A model generated the notes under the pieces. The model did no database searches and was not told the DNA's origin. It saw only the letters and a program-made list of their open reading frames with translations. The position numbers and the translations under genes were made by a program. A stretch of DNA of 35,625 bases from Confluentibacter flavum (lineage in GTDB: Bacteria > Bacteroidota > Bacteroidia > Flavobacteriales > Flavobacteriaceae): assembly GCF_002843175.1 (NCBI RefSeq), contig NZ_PJEO01000053.1, forward strand, positions 1 through 35,625. Reading direction: 5' to 3'. This document shows positions 1 through 8,800 of the stretch, piece by piece; positions within the stretch are counted from its first letter, which is position 1; each line of letters opens with the position of its first letter.

Positions 1-14
1 ACTCGTTGTGCATT
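1..14 (+). repeat. Left terminal inverted repeat of IS982 element
   Basis: ACTCGTTGTGCATT matches the reverse complement of 965-978 at 13 of 14 positions. This is the transposase recognition end; the other end begins ACCC. Confidence 0.8.
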
Positions 15-893
15 TTAAATAATGCTAATTTTAATATTGTTGATGTTTCTATCAAAAATAAACTTATTGATATATTGAATTGTTGTAAGGGCCGCTATTT
101 TAGATAGGATCCTAGTCTTAAATCCTCGAAAAGACTTGGCATAATTACGTCTTATCATAAATTGGTCACATAATTGTGAGAACAATGTCTCTATTCTTTT
201 TCTCTTTTTTCTGAAAATGTAAGGTTGTTTTTTATAATCTTTTTGATTGCTTCTCATAGGTGTATTTAGCTTTATGTTACAGGTTTCAAACAAATTGAGC
301 TGTATTTCTGCTGATAGATACCCTCTATCTCCAATTAAAGTGCAATCGCCCATTTGTGCTTTAATGTCCTTAAGGTAATTGACATCGTGTACCGATGCAG
401 GGCTCAAATCGACACTTTGAAAAACACCTTTAATAGAACAGACGGCGTGCAGCTTATAACCATAATAATTGGAACCTTGGGAGGCACAATAGCCTTTGTC
501 AGGAAAAGCATAGGCATCCTCTTTACAGACTCTCGAACGGGAACTTCGTGATAATTTACAAACCTCTAAAGGCATACTGTCCACTATAAAATAATCTTCA
601 AATTCATTAAAATGAGAGGCTAATCTTAATCGGATATCATCCATGTAACCTACTAATTTCCGTCTTCTTCGATTGTAGACGCTCCTGTCTATTTTTGAGG
701 CAATAATGACAGGGAGCTTTCTAAATAAATCATTCTCACTATCTATTCCCATAAATTCAGCTGTTAAGCTTAAACAAATCAGTTCCAAATCACTCAGCTT
801 CGGTCGACGTCTTTGATAGTCCAAAAGTTGTTCTTTTGATATTTTTTGTAATACTTCCAATATTCTTTCGTAATTTGCATTTAAGTTGTTCAT
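15..893 (-). CDS. IS982 family transposase (DDE)
   Basis: This 292-residue DDE transposase moves the IS by cut-and-paste. The IS982-type catalytic acidic residues are visible in order: Asp in FIVDSMPLEVC (about residue 105), Asp in LIGDRGYLSAE (about residue 189), and Glu in KRIETLFSQL near residue 236. The N-terminal part, with LSDLELICLSLTAEF, is typical of the family. Family members are about 290 aa, so the gene looks full length and has no visible frameshift. It ends 14 bp from the left terminal repeat. The element may be active, although the two terminal repeats are not perfectly matched. Confidence 0.92.
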   Translation of the reverse strand: MNNLNANYERILEVLQKISKEQLLDYQRRRPKLSDLELICLSLTAEFMGIDSENDLFRKLPVIIASKIDRSVYNRRRRKLVGYMDDIRLRLASHFNEFEDYFIVDSMPLEVCKLSRSSRSRVCKEDAYAFPDKGYCASQGSNYYGYKLHAVCSIKGVFQSVDLSPASVHDVNYLKDIKAQMGDCTLIGDRGYLSAEIQLNLFETCNIKLNTPMRSNQKDYKKQPYIFRKKRKRIETLFSQLCDQFMIRRNYAKSFRGFKTRILSKIAALTTIQYINKFIFDRNINNIKISII

Positions 894-964
894 AATTAAT
901 GTTTTATCGCTAAAACAATTTACTGATTATCAGTAATATGGACAACTTTTTTCTTTTAAATCAT

Positions 965-978
965 AATGCACAACGGGT
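965..978 (-). repeat. Right terminal inverted repeat of IS982 element
   Basis: Read on the minus strand it is ACCCGTTGTGCATT, the partner of the left end at 1-14. It lies about 70 bp upstream of the transposase start codon, as expected for the 5' end of an IS982 element. Confidence 0.8.
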
Positions 979-1063
979 TAATAATATGTTCTTTAAAATA
1001 TGCCGACAGTTTCAGAAGCTAGTTCAGAAATTATTGGTTTTCGCTCATTTTGTGTTTTTTTGT

Positions 1064-1227
1064 GCTCCAAAGGCGCAGAATATTAACAGATTCTAATCAT
1101 TTTATTTATTTAGCTCCGCAGGCGCGAAATATTAACAGATCGTAATCATTTTTATTTATTTAGCTCCGTAGGAGCGAAATATTAATAGATTTGTATTTTA
1201 TTGTTTATTTGTTTAGCTCCAGAGGAG
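1064..1227 (+). repeat. Four direct copies of a GCTCC-NNN-GGAGC hairpin repeat (REP type A)
   Basis: Hairpin cores lie at 1064-1076, 1113-1125, 1163-1175 and 1215-1227, with a period of about 50 bp. Each has a 5-bp stem (GCTCC/GGAGC; the first two carry GGCGC and so one mismatch) and a 3-nt loop. The first three are followed by GAAATATTAAYAGAT or a close variant. The spacers are AT-rich (TTTATTTATTTA). Arrays of this kind beside a Y1 transposase gene are REP-like sequences. The fourth copy abuts the 3' end of the RAYT gene and lacks the tail. Confidence 0.85.
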
Positions 1228-1232
1228 CGACA
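1215..1232 (+). repeat. 18-nt inverted repeat flanking RAYT, downstream copy
   Basis: GCTCCAGAGGAGCGACAT is exactly the reverse complement of 1708-1725. The pair brackets the RAYT coding region almost precisely: this copy touches the stop codon at 1233, and the other sits 16 bp upstream of the start. It contains the REP type A hairpin GCTCC-AGA-GGAGC. Confidence 0.85.
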
Positions 1233-1691
1233 TTATTCATCCGTAAAAATATATTCATTTTTAAAATCAATTTCACAAGCCTTTAAAAAATCAATGTATT
1301 CTTCTTTAAACGTTTGCACCTTATGATGCTCTTCTTGATTCTTTATGTAATTTACAATTTTAGGTATTTGTGATTGCCCCAATGTAAATGCACCAAAACC
1401 TGTTTGCCATTCAAATTTTCCTTTAATAAATCTTTTTTCATTAATCCATTTAGAAGAATTTGCTTTTATATCCCTCACTAAATCTGATAAATTACAATTT
1501 GGTTTTGTCCCTATTAAAAGATGGATATGGTTTGGTATTCCATTAATAATAAATAGTTTTTGGTCTTTATTGGCAATGATGCCAGAAATATATTTATATA
1601 ATTCGTCTTTCCATTTTGTTGCTATATGGTTTTGCCGTCCTTTTACTGCAAAGACGATATGAAAATATAATTGTGTATAGGTATTTGCCAC
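1233..1691 (-). CDS. REP-associated tyrosine transposase (RAYT, IS200-like Y1_Tnp)
   Basis: This is a single-strand DNA transposase of the HUH Y1 superfamily, expected to nick and join at REP hairpins. From a GTG start at 1691 the protein has 152 residues and begins VANTYTQLYFHIVFAVKGR, the usual RAYT/IS200 N-terminus. The HUH motif is H55-I-H57 (NHIHLLIG). The likely nucleophile is Y115 in VNYIKNQEEHH. GFGAFTLGQSQI is the conserved strand before it. The frame stays open to an ATG at 1829, but those 46 extra codons run through hairpin repeat DNA, so I reject the longer start. The gene lies inside its own repeat cluster and between exact inverted 18-mers. Confidence 0.85.
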   Translation of the reverse strand: MANTYTQLYFHIVFAVKGRQNHIATKWKDELYKYISGIIANKDQKLFIINGIPNHIHLLIGTKPNCNLSDLVRDIKANSSKWINEKRFIKGKFEWQTGFGAFTLGQSQIPKIVNYIKNQEEHHKVQTFKEEYIDFLKACEIDFKNEYIFTDE

Positions 1692-1707
1692 TTTTATGTG
1701 TTTAAAG

Positions 1708-1725
1708 ATGTCGCTCCTCTGGAGC
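1708..1725 (-). repeat. 18-nt inverted repeat flanking RAYT, upstream copy
   Basis: On the minus strand this reads GCTCCAGAGGAGCGACAT, identical to 1215-1232. It lies in the leader of the RAYT gene and could be a substrate or regulatory hairpin for the enzyme. Confidence 0.85.
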
Positions 1726-1739
1726 TGAAATGCAATGTT

Positions 1740-2250
1740 AGATTTTTTTCTATTAATATATTGCCACGCTGTGGCTGTTATATTTTTTGTTTTTTTTATG
1801 ATAAAAGTTTTTTGTTCATGACGTAACATTCTATTAATATATTATTGCCATGATCTGGTTGTTGTCTATTGAAATATAGCTTCCCTGTGGCTTTTAGACC
1901 CTTTGTTCTTGTTGAGCTAAACGTTTTTCGTTTATGGCGTAACCATTCTATTAATATATTGCCAGGTTCTGGTTGTCGTCTATTGAAATATTGCCACGCT
2001 GTGGCTTTTAGACCTTTTGTTCTTGTTGAGCCAAACATTTTTCGTTTATGGCATAACCATTCTATTATTATATTGCCATGCTGTGGCTGTTATCTATTGA
2101 AAAATAGCCACTCTATGGTTGTTGTACCTTTTGTTTTTTTTGTGCTAAACGTTTTCGTTTATGGCATACCACTTTATTAATATATTGTCACGTTCTGGTT
2201 GTTGTCTATTGAAATATAGCCTCCCTGTGGCTGTTGTGCTTCTTGTTCTT
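1740..2250 (-). repeat. REP type B hairpin array with ~115-bp tandem units
   Basis: GCCAC-GCT-GTGGC hairpins occur at 1763-1775 and 1993-2005, with a near copy at 2075-2087 and more degenerate copies between. From 1827 the array is organised in tandem units whose equivalent positions are 1827, 1944, 2058 and 2170 (spacings 117, 114 and 112). Each unit holds two hairpins, one after CTATTAATATATT and one after CTATTGAAATAT, then a spacer with GTTTATGGCATAACC or a variant. On the minus strand the hairpin is followed by AATATATTAATAGAA. No gene is supported here: open frames on both strands simply translate the repeat. Confidence 0.82.
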
Positions 2251-2255
2251 TTTGT

Positions 2256-2320
2256 GCTCCGTAGGAGCAAAATATTAATAGATTATATTTTATTTTTTAT
2301 TCGTTTAGCTCCAGAGGAGC
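2256..2320 (+). repeat. Two further REP type A hairpins
   Basis: GCTCC-GTA-GGAGC at 2256-2268 carries the AAAATATTAATAGATT tail. GCTCC-AGA-GGAGC at 2308-2320 has no tail. They are in the same orientation as the array at 1064-1227 and close the repeat region on its right side. From 2321 to 2430 I see only AT-rich spacer before the transglutaminase stop codon. Confidence 0.8.
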
Positions 2321-2430
2321 GGCCATTAGGATATAAAATTGCTTCAATATTTTTATATCCACACCAAACGAATATAGTCAATATTTCCCACAAGCCAAAA
2401 TGAAAATCAGGAGTAATAAAAAAAAGAATT

Positions 2431-3321
2431 TTAAACCGCAGGTCTAATATCCACCGCTACTTTCATTTTGTTTTTACCGGTGCTGTAAATAACGCCTTTT
2501 AGTGGTGGGACATCGTAATAATCACGACCCCAAGACACGACAATGTGTTGGTTTTTGGGTATTTGGTTGTTTGTGGGGTCAAAATCCACCCAACCAAATT
2601 TAGGGATATACATAGAAAACCAGGCATGGGAGGCATCGGCACCTATTAATTTTTCTTTTCCGGGTGGTGGCACGGTTTCAATATAACCACTAATGTAGCG
2701 TGCCGGCAATCCAACCGAGCGTACACAGGCAATGGCAATTTGTGCAAAATCTTGGCAAACCCCTTTCTTCTCTTTCATAACATCGTGTATGGGTGTTGCG
2801 ACATTGGTAAACTCCGAGTTAAACTCAAAGTCGGTGTAAATACGTTGCATTAACTCATAAGCCGCTTCAAAAATAGGTCTGTCAGGCTTAAAAGATATAT
2901 CTGCGTAGGCTTTTATTTCAGGCGAAATGCCAGCAATGAGGATAGATTCCAATACATATTGACGGATATCCAATATTGGTTCTTGATAGCTTTTTAATGC
3001 TATTAACGCTTGTTGTAATGTGATACTTTTGCCTTCTATAGATTCGTCAATATTGGGTTGTAAACTATAATCCCGAAGTATTTTGCTATGGGTGGCTACT
3101 TTTAGTTCAGTATGATATTTTTGAATGGAAAATCGGGTAACGGTATTACCGAAAAAATCCAATTTTTCTGAAATTTCGCTCGGTGTTGGACTAATGACTA
3201 TTTGATAATCCAATACGGTTTGTCCAAGCAGATCTTTTGGTTTCAACGTGGCTAGATTATGGCAAAAAGTCACCCCGCTTTCATAAAAATAACTGGTAGT
3301 ATGTGATACTTGAAAAACCAT
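2431..3321 (-). CDS. Transglutaminase-like cysteine protease/peptidase
   Basis: This 296-residue protein has an N-terminal beta-rich region typical of bacterial transglutaminase N-domains (residues 1-85) and a transglutaminase-like core. The catalytic triad is visible as C189 (GVCQDFAQ), H232 (ASHAWFSMY) and D248 (WVDFDPTNN). There is no signal peptide, so it is likely cytoplasmic. It is the third gene of a three-gene operon, starting 2 bp after the ATP-grasp/alpha-E gene. Proteins of this class in this context are predicted to cleave or transfer amide bonds, possibly acting on the peptide product of the ATP-grasp enzyme. The actual substrate is unknown. Confidence 0.88.
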   Translation of the reverse strand: MVFQVSHTTSYFYESGVTFCHNLATLKPKDLLGQTVLDYQIVISPTPSEISEKLDFFGNTVTRFSIQKYHTELKVATHSKILRDYSLQPNIDESIEGKSITLQQALIALKSYQEPILDIRQYVLESILIAGISPEIKAYADISFKPDRPIFEAAYELMQRIYTDFEFNSEFTNVATPIHDVMKEKKGVCQDFAQIAIACVRSVGLPARYISGYIETVPPPGKEKLIGADASHAWFSMYIPKFGWVDFDPTNNQIPKNQHIVVSWGRDYYDVPPLKGVIYSTGKNKMKVAVDIRPAV

Positions 3322-3323
3322 GA

Positions 3324-5879
3324 TTAAAGAGGGAAGTTTTGATTAACCAATTGGGTTTGTTGGTATGTATGATTAAAATAGGTGTTTGAAATAGACAATG
3401 ACATGTTGTGCAATAAATCAGCAAGTTCGGAAAGTTCTGTGTCCAGATGTTCCCTTAAGGTGCTATCGTCATTCAATTCCACTAGTTTATTGATATTTAA
3501 ATTTTCAATTTTAATATTGGCCTCTTTTATCAATCTCTGGCATTCGGTAACAGCTTCTGTGTTTTTAGAATGTGGCAATCTATCAATATCTTTTTGGATT
3601 CTTTTAAGTTGATAGGTCAATGATTTTGGATATTCTTTATCAAGTAAAATCAAGTTTAAAACATTTTCTAAACTTAAATACGACTTGTAACTATATCTGT
3701 AAATATTCAAACTTTCGTGACTTGTTAAAAGCGATTCCAATATTTCGTATTGCAAATGTTCTTCTAAATTAAAAACCAAAAGTGAGCGACATTTAGACAC
3801 GTTCATCATGGCCTGTTCGGTTTGTAAACCAATAAAATACATCAAAAGCCCTTGATCTACCAAAATGCTTTCTTCTATAAGACCCATAAAAGCAATTAAT
3901 CTGGTAATAATGCGATCTAAAAGTTTTATGATGTCGGAAATAGCATATTTTTTCTCGTCTTTAAAGCGGCCCCAAATTTTCTGAATCCCATCAAAAACAC
4001 GCCACATATCTTTAGACCATAAGTTTCTTAACGAATAGTATGAATTATTAAAACTGTTGAGCGTTTGCGCAAACGAACCAAGACGTTTGTCATCTTTTAT
4101 GACTGAAAGAATCTCTTTTAACGGATTTTTTAAGGCTTCTTCATTATCCTCGCCAATAAACCCAGGATAGGTATAAGTGATGGTGGTAAGTGATTGAAAT
4201 AAAAATTGTAGTTTTTCTGATTCAATTTTTTGAATATTGAATTGGGAATTACTCATTTGGTTTAGCACCATTCTTAAAAATCGTGCCGTTACAATGGCTC
4301 TACCTAAGTATCTACCAGACCAATAGAGGTTTTCGGCGGTATTGCTTGGTAGGTCATTAATATTTGAAATAGAGATTTTACAAGTATTATCCCAAGCATA
4401 ATGATGCATGCTTGTTTGGGGATTATCCGTAATGATCCAAAAATCTTTACTTACGCCGCCACGTTGGTTGGACACATGCAAATCTTCCCGTTCGGGTGCC
4501 ACCCGAACCAAACCACCAGGCATCACGCTATAGGAGTTTTTCCTTGCGATGGCAAAGGTACGGCACATGACTTTTCTAGGTTCTAAACGCCCATCAACAA
4601 AATCGGGTGCTGTTGAAAATGATATTTTTTCTTGGGCAACAAAGCGATAAGGGTTAGACTGTATTTCCCGTTTTAGCTTTTCTAATTGGTTGGCATCCAA
4701 AAATTCACAGAAAAATAAACTTTCCCTGTTAGAACGGTCAATGCGTTTCACTACAAAATTAGAGAGGTTGCTTAAAACATATTGGCGTTCTTTTTCTTGT
4801 CCGCACCACCAAGATGCTATTTGTGGCAATATTAAATCTTCATTTAAGAAATATTTGGAAATCGCATTCATAAAAGGAATGAGACCCGAATTTTCCAGTA
4901 CACCGCTTCCAATAGGATTGATGATGGTGACATTTTGATTCCTAACTACATCCAACAAGCCGGCAACACCTAGATAAGAATCTTCACGTAACTCCAAGGG
5001 GTCCATATACACATCATCCACACGTCTTAAAATAACATCCACTTGTTTGAGTTCTTTTAAGGTTTTCATCCACACCTTGCCGTTGCGCACCACCAAATCG
5101 TTCCCGGTTACCAATGGGCATCCTAAAAATGACGACAAATAGGAATGCTCAAAATAAGTTTCATTTAAAGGGCCTGGGGTAAGAATAACAATATTCGGGT
5201 TGTCCTTATTATTATGGGCAGCATCAATAAGCATTTGATTGAAACCATAAAAGAAGCTAGAAGAATGTTGTACATGTATGTTTTTAAATATAGAAGGAAC
5301 GGCTCTATTTATGGCATATCTATTTTCTAGGGCATAACCCATACCAGAAGGCGCTTGTGTGCGGTCGTTAACTACCCACATTCGTCCATCGGGACCTCTG
5401 GATAAATCAGCAGAATGGATTAATAAGTTTTTAGATGTTTTATAGTCTATTTGGTCGCATTGCCTTAGAAATCCTCTATGGGCAAAAACAACTTCATGGG
5501 GAATGACCCCTTTTTTAATTAATTCGCGTTTGCCATAAATGTCTTTTAAAATCAAATTTAATAGTTCGGCGCGCTGAATAATCCCTTTTTCTATGGTTTT
5601 CCATTCATTTTCATGGATTAAAAAAGGTACCACATTCAAATTCCAAGGGCGGTGCATCCCTTTGGGGTCGTTATAGACATTGTAGGTTACCCCAGTTTCA
5701 TCCATCAACCAATCAACTTCATTTTGCTTATTGATTAATTCTTTCAACCCTAATTGATTGATGTTTTCAAGTAAGGTTTCCCAATTGGGATTTATGGTCA
5801 TATTAGATTTCAATACCTCATCATAATTTCTATTTTCAGAAAAATAATTTTGAAATAATATGTTGGAGTCTAATATCAT
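3324..5879 (-). CDS. Circularly permuted ATP-grasp / alpha-E domain fusion protein
   Basis: The protein has 851 residues. Residues 1 to about 505 match the circularly permuted ATP-grasp type 1 family (COG2308-like): NDRTQAPSGMGYALENR at 171-187, DVILRRVDDVYMDPLELRED at 281-300, NPIGSGVLEN at 321-330 and MPGGLVRVAPE at 453-463. From about 512 the alpha-helical alpha-E domain (COG2307-like) begins with TAENLYWSGRYLGRA. In many genomes these are separate adjacent genes, so this is a fusion. ATP-grasp enzymes form amide bonds through acyl phosphates, and this family is predicted to ligate amino acids or a peptide. The gene follows the transglutaminase-DUF2126 gene by 13 bp and precedes a second transglutaminase by 2 bp. 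Confidence 0.9.
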   Translation of the reverse strand: MILDSNILFQNYFSENRNYDEVLKSNMTINPNWETLLENINQLGLKELINKQNEVDWLMDETGVTYNVYNDPKGMHRPWNLNVVPFLIHENEWKTIEKGIIQRAELLNLILKDIYGKRELIKKGVIPHEVVFAHRGFLRQCDQIDYKTSKNLLIHSADLSRGPDGRMWVVNDRTQAPSGMGYALENRYAINRAVPSIFKNIHVQHSSSFFYGFNQMLIDAAHNNKDNPNIVILTPGPLNETYFEHSYLSSFLGCPLVTGNDLVVRNGKVWMKTLKELKQVDVILRRVDDVYMDPLELREDSYLGVAGLLDVVRNQNVTIINPIGSGVLENSGLIPFMNAISKYFLNEDLILPQIASWWCGQEKERQYVLSNLSNFVVKRIDRSNRESLFFCEFLDANQLEKLKREIQSNPYRFVAQEKISFSTAPDFVDGRLEPRKVMCRTFAIARKNSYSVMPGGLVRVAPEREDLHVSNQRGGVSKDFWIITDNPQTSMHHYAWDNTCKISISNINDLPSNTAENLYWSGRYLGRAIVTARFLRMVLNQMSNSQFNIQKIESEKLQFLFQSLTTITYTYPGFIGEDNEEALKNPLKEILSVIKDDKRLGSFAQTLNSFNNSYYSLRNLWSKDMWRVFDGIQKIWGRFKDEKKYAISDIIKLLDRIITRLIAFMGLIEESILVDQGLLMYFIGLQTEQAMMNVSKCRSLLVFNLEEHLQYEILESLLTSHESLNIYRYSYKSYLSLENVLNLILLDKEYPKSLTYQLKRIQKDIDRLPHSKNTEAVTECQRLIKEANIKIENLNINKLVELNDDSTLREHLDTELSELADLLHNMSLSISNTYFNHTYQQTQLVNQNFPL

Positions 5880-5892
5880 GAAAAAGGCGCTA

Positions 5893-8800
5893 TTATTTTT
5901 TTCGCAAATCTAAGGTATTTGGAAACTCAAAATTGATTGGAAGCACTTTATATCTGAATTTTTTCTCGCCACCCTTTTGTTTAACGCTTTTATTGGATTT
6001 ATCGGTGTCTTGGGAAATATTTTCCACATCACCTTGGGTATGGCCAAATTCCCAAAAACGACTGATTCTTCTGGATTCCGCTTCATAGCTATTAACAGGA
6101 TAGGTTTCGTATGAACGGCCTCCCGGATGTGCCACAAAATACGTGCAGCCTCCAATGGAACGTCTGTTCCAAGTATCCACGATATCAAAAACCAAAGGCG
6201 TATCCACATCAATGGTTGGGTGCATGGCCGAATACGGGTTCCAAGCTTTATAACGCACACCAGCTACAAATTCTTCTTTTACCGTGGTACTTTTTAAGTC
6301 CACTTTAATGCCGTTACAAGTCAGTACATAACGCTCATTATTGAAATTAGACACCTTAACCTGAAGGCGTTCTACTGAAGAATCAACATACCTCGCCGTG
6401 CCGCCGCCCGTAACTTCTTCTCCAAGAACGTTCCAAGGCTCGATACCAGCTCGTAATTCCAAATGGATATTATTAATTTCAACCATACCATGAAGTGGAA
6501 ACCTAAATTCAAAAAACGGATTGAACCAATCTTCTTTAAATCTATAACCTGCCTTGTTTAATTGGGTAACAATATCTTTAATATCTTCTCTTACAAAATG
6601 TTCAATTAAAAATTTATCGTGTAATTCTGTGCCCCAACGGACTAATTTATGCTCGTAAGGTTTTTTCCAAAACCAAGCCACTAAGGTTCTTACCAATAAG
6701 TTTTGCATCAAACTCATTTGCGGGTGCGGTGGCATATCAAAAGCACGTAATTCTAAAATACCCAATCTCCCAGAAGATGAGTCTGGAGAATATAATTTAT
6801 CGATACAAAACTCGGCACGATGCGTATTTCCTGTAAGATCCGTTAATAAATGTCTGAACAACCTATCGGTCAGCCAAAAAGGGACTTTACCGTTTTTCGG
6901 AATTTGATTAAAGGCAATTTCGAGTTCATACAGGTTTTCCATTCGGGCTTCATCAATTCGAGGTGCTTGACTGGTAGCACCAATAAATGCCCCTGAAAAT
7001 AAATAGGAAAGTCCTGGGTGATGTTGCCAAAACGTCAATAAACTTCGTAACAAACTTGGTTTTCTTAAAAGCGGGCTATCAGCTGGGGTAATGCCACCTA
7101 ATGTGACATGGTTACCACCACCAGTGCCCGTATGTTTACCATCAAGCATGAACTTTTCTGTCCCCAAACGTGATTTTTTAGCTTGGTCGTAAAGGGTTAA
7201 GGTATTATAAGTAAGCTCCTCCCAGTTTTTTGCAGGATGCACATTTACTTCAATAACACCTGGGTCTGGAGTCACTTTCATGGATTCCAATCGGTTATCT
7301 TTTGGCGGGTCATAGCCTTCAATAATCACAGGAATCGATAGTTCTTTAGCAGTTGCTTCAATAGAAGCCATTATATCCAAAAATATTTCGGCACTGTCTA
7401 AAGGCGGCAAAAACAAATGAAGTTTTTCATCCCTAACTTCAGCACATAAAGCTGTTCTTATAAAATAATTGGTTTTCTTTGATGGAATGCCGTTGGTTTT
7501 AATATCGTTCACCCTTTTATTTACAGCTCTTTTATAATTTGGCAGTTTTTTCTTTTTTGAAAACAGGTCTGGTTGATATACCGGAAATTCCTCATGCTCG
7601 GCTTTCTCCACTAAAGAATCTAAAGGTAAACGCAAGCCAACGGGTGAATTTCCGGGAATTAAAAATAAATGCTCTCTTCTAAACTCCCAATGGCAGGTGT
7701 ACCAATCGCCCATGGTATTATTTAAGGGCAACACATAGCCAATGGCTTTTGATGTGCCTTCCTTTAAAATATCTTTTAGCTTGTTTTTTACAAGCATATT
7801 ACCATCTTCTTTGGTGGGGTCAATATCCATAGGCATTTTGCCTTCTTGCCACAGAAAATAAAAGGAATCTTCAAATGTCGGTTTTATCGTGGTGTCAGTA
7901 ATGCCTAAATATTTTGTAAGCGACTTTAGGAATAATTTATCAGCGTCTTTCGGAATTTTAGGATTATCGGAAAATAATGAAAACAGTTTTTTATCATTCC
8001 AAATGTTCTTTCCATCTTTTCGCCAACATAGTTCTATAGTCCATCTTGGTAAGGGTTCTCCGGGGTACCATTTTCCTTGAGCTTGGTGCAACATACCACC
8101 TTTAGCAAACGTATCATATAACCGAACCGATAGGTTTTTTGCCAACTCCCTTTTATGCGGACCGTCTGCATCGGTGTTCCATTCAGGTGATTCCATATCG
8201 TCAATTGATACAAAGGTAGGTTCGCCTCCCATAGTCAGTCTAACATCGCCTTTTTCCAGTTGTTTTTCTACTTGAAACCCCAGTTTATATATGGCCTTCC
8301 ATTGTTCTTCCGTATAGGGTTTTGTAACACGAGGTGATTCAAAAATGCGTTTTACGGAGTTTTCAAAAAAGAATTCCGTTTCACATATATCGGTCATTCC
8401 CGACACTGGAGCGGCACTTTCAAATGAAGGTGTACACGCTAATGGGATGTGGCCTTCGCCTGCCAGTAAACCTGACGTCGCATCAAAACCAATCCAGCCA
8501 GCACCAGGCAAATAGACTTCTGCCCAAGCATGTAAATCGGTAAAATCTGCTTCAGGACCTGACGGGCCATCCAATGATTTTTCATCCGATTTTAATTGTA
8601 CCAAATACCCGGATACAAAGCGAGCTCCAAATCCTAAATGGCGCAATGTTTGAACAAAAAGCCAAGCATAATCCCGGCACGACCCATTTTTCTGGCTTAG
8701 GGTTTCTTCACAAGTTTGTACGCCTGGATCCATACGAATGTTATAATTAAGGTATTCGTATATTTTTCTGTTGATATCGATTAAAAAGTATATGGTTTTT

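Larger units (their letters stand above)
1..978 (-). mobile_element. IS982-family insertion sequence
   Basis: The element is about 978 bp with terminal inverted repeats. The left end starts ACTCGTTGTGCATT at position 1. The right end, read on the minus strand from 978, starts ACCCGTTGTGCATT. Only the third base differs across these 14 nt. One transposase gene on the minus strand fills the element. The length and the ACCC-type end fit the IS982 family. The window begins exactly at the left end, so a target-site duplication cannot be checked. The right flank reads TAATAATATG. Confidence 0.88.

Noticed and set aside
1064-1227. CRISPR array, from the ~50-bp periodic repeats
   Set aside because: Spacers are similar AT-rich sequences rather than unique, repeats are short hairpins with divergent bases, and there are no cas genes.
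1796-2403. Open frames on both strands in the repeat region that translate to repeated peptides such as TRTKGLKATAWQYFNRRQ
   Set aside because: They follow the ~115-bp repeat unit, have no start context or family resemblance, and both strands are open for the same reason.
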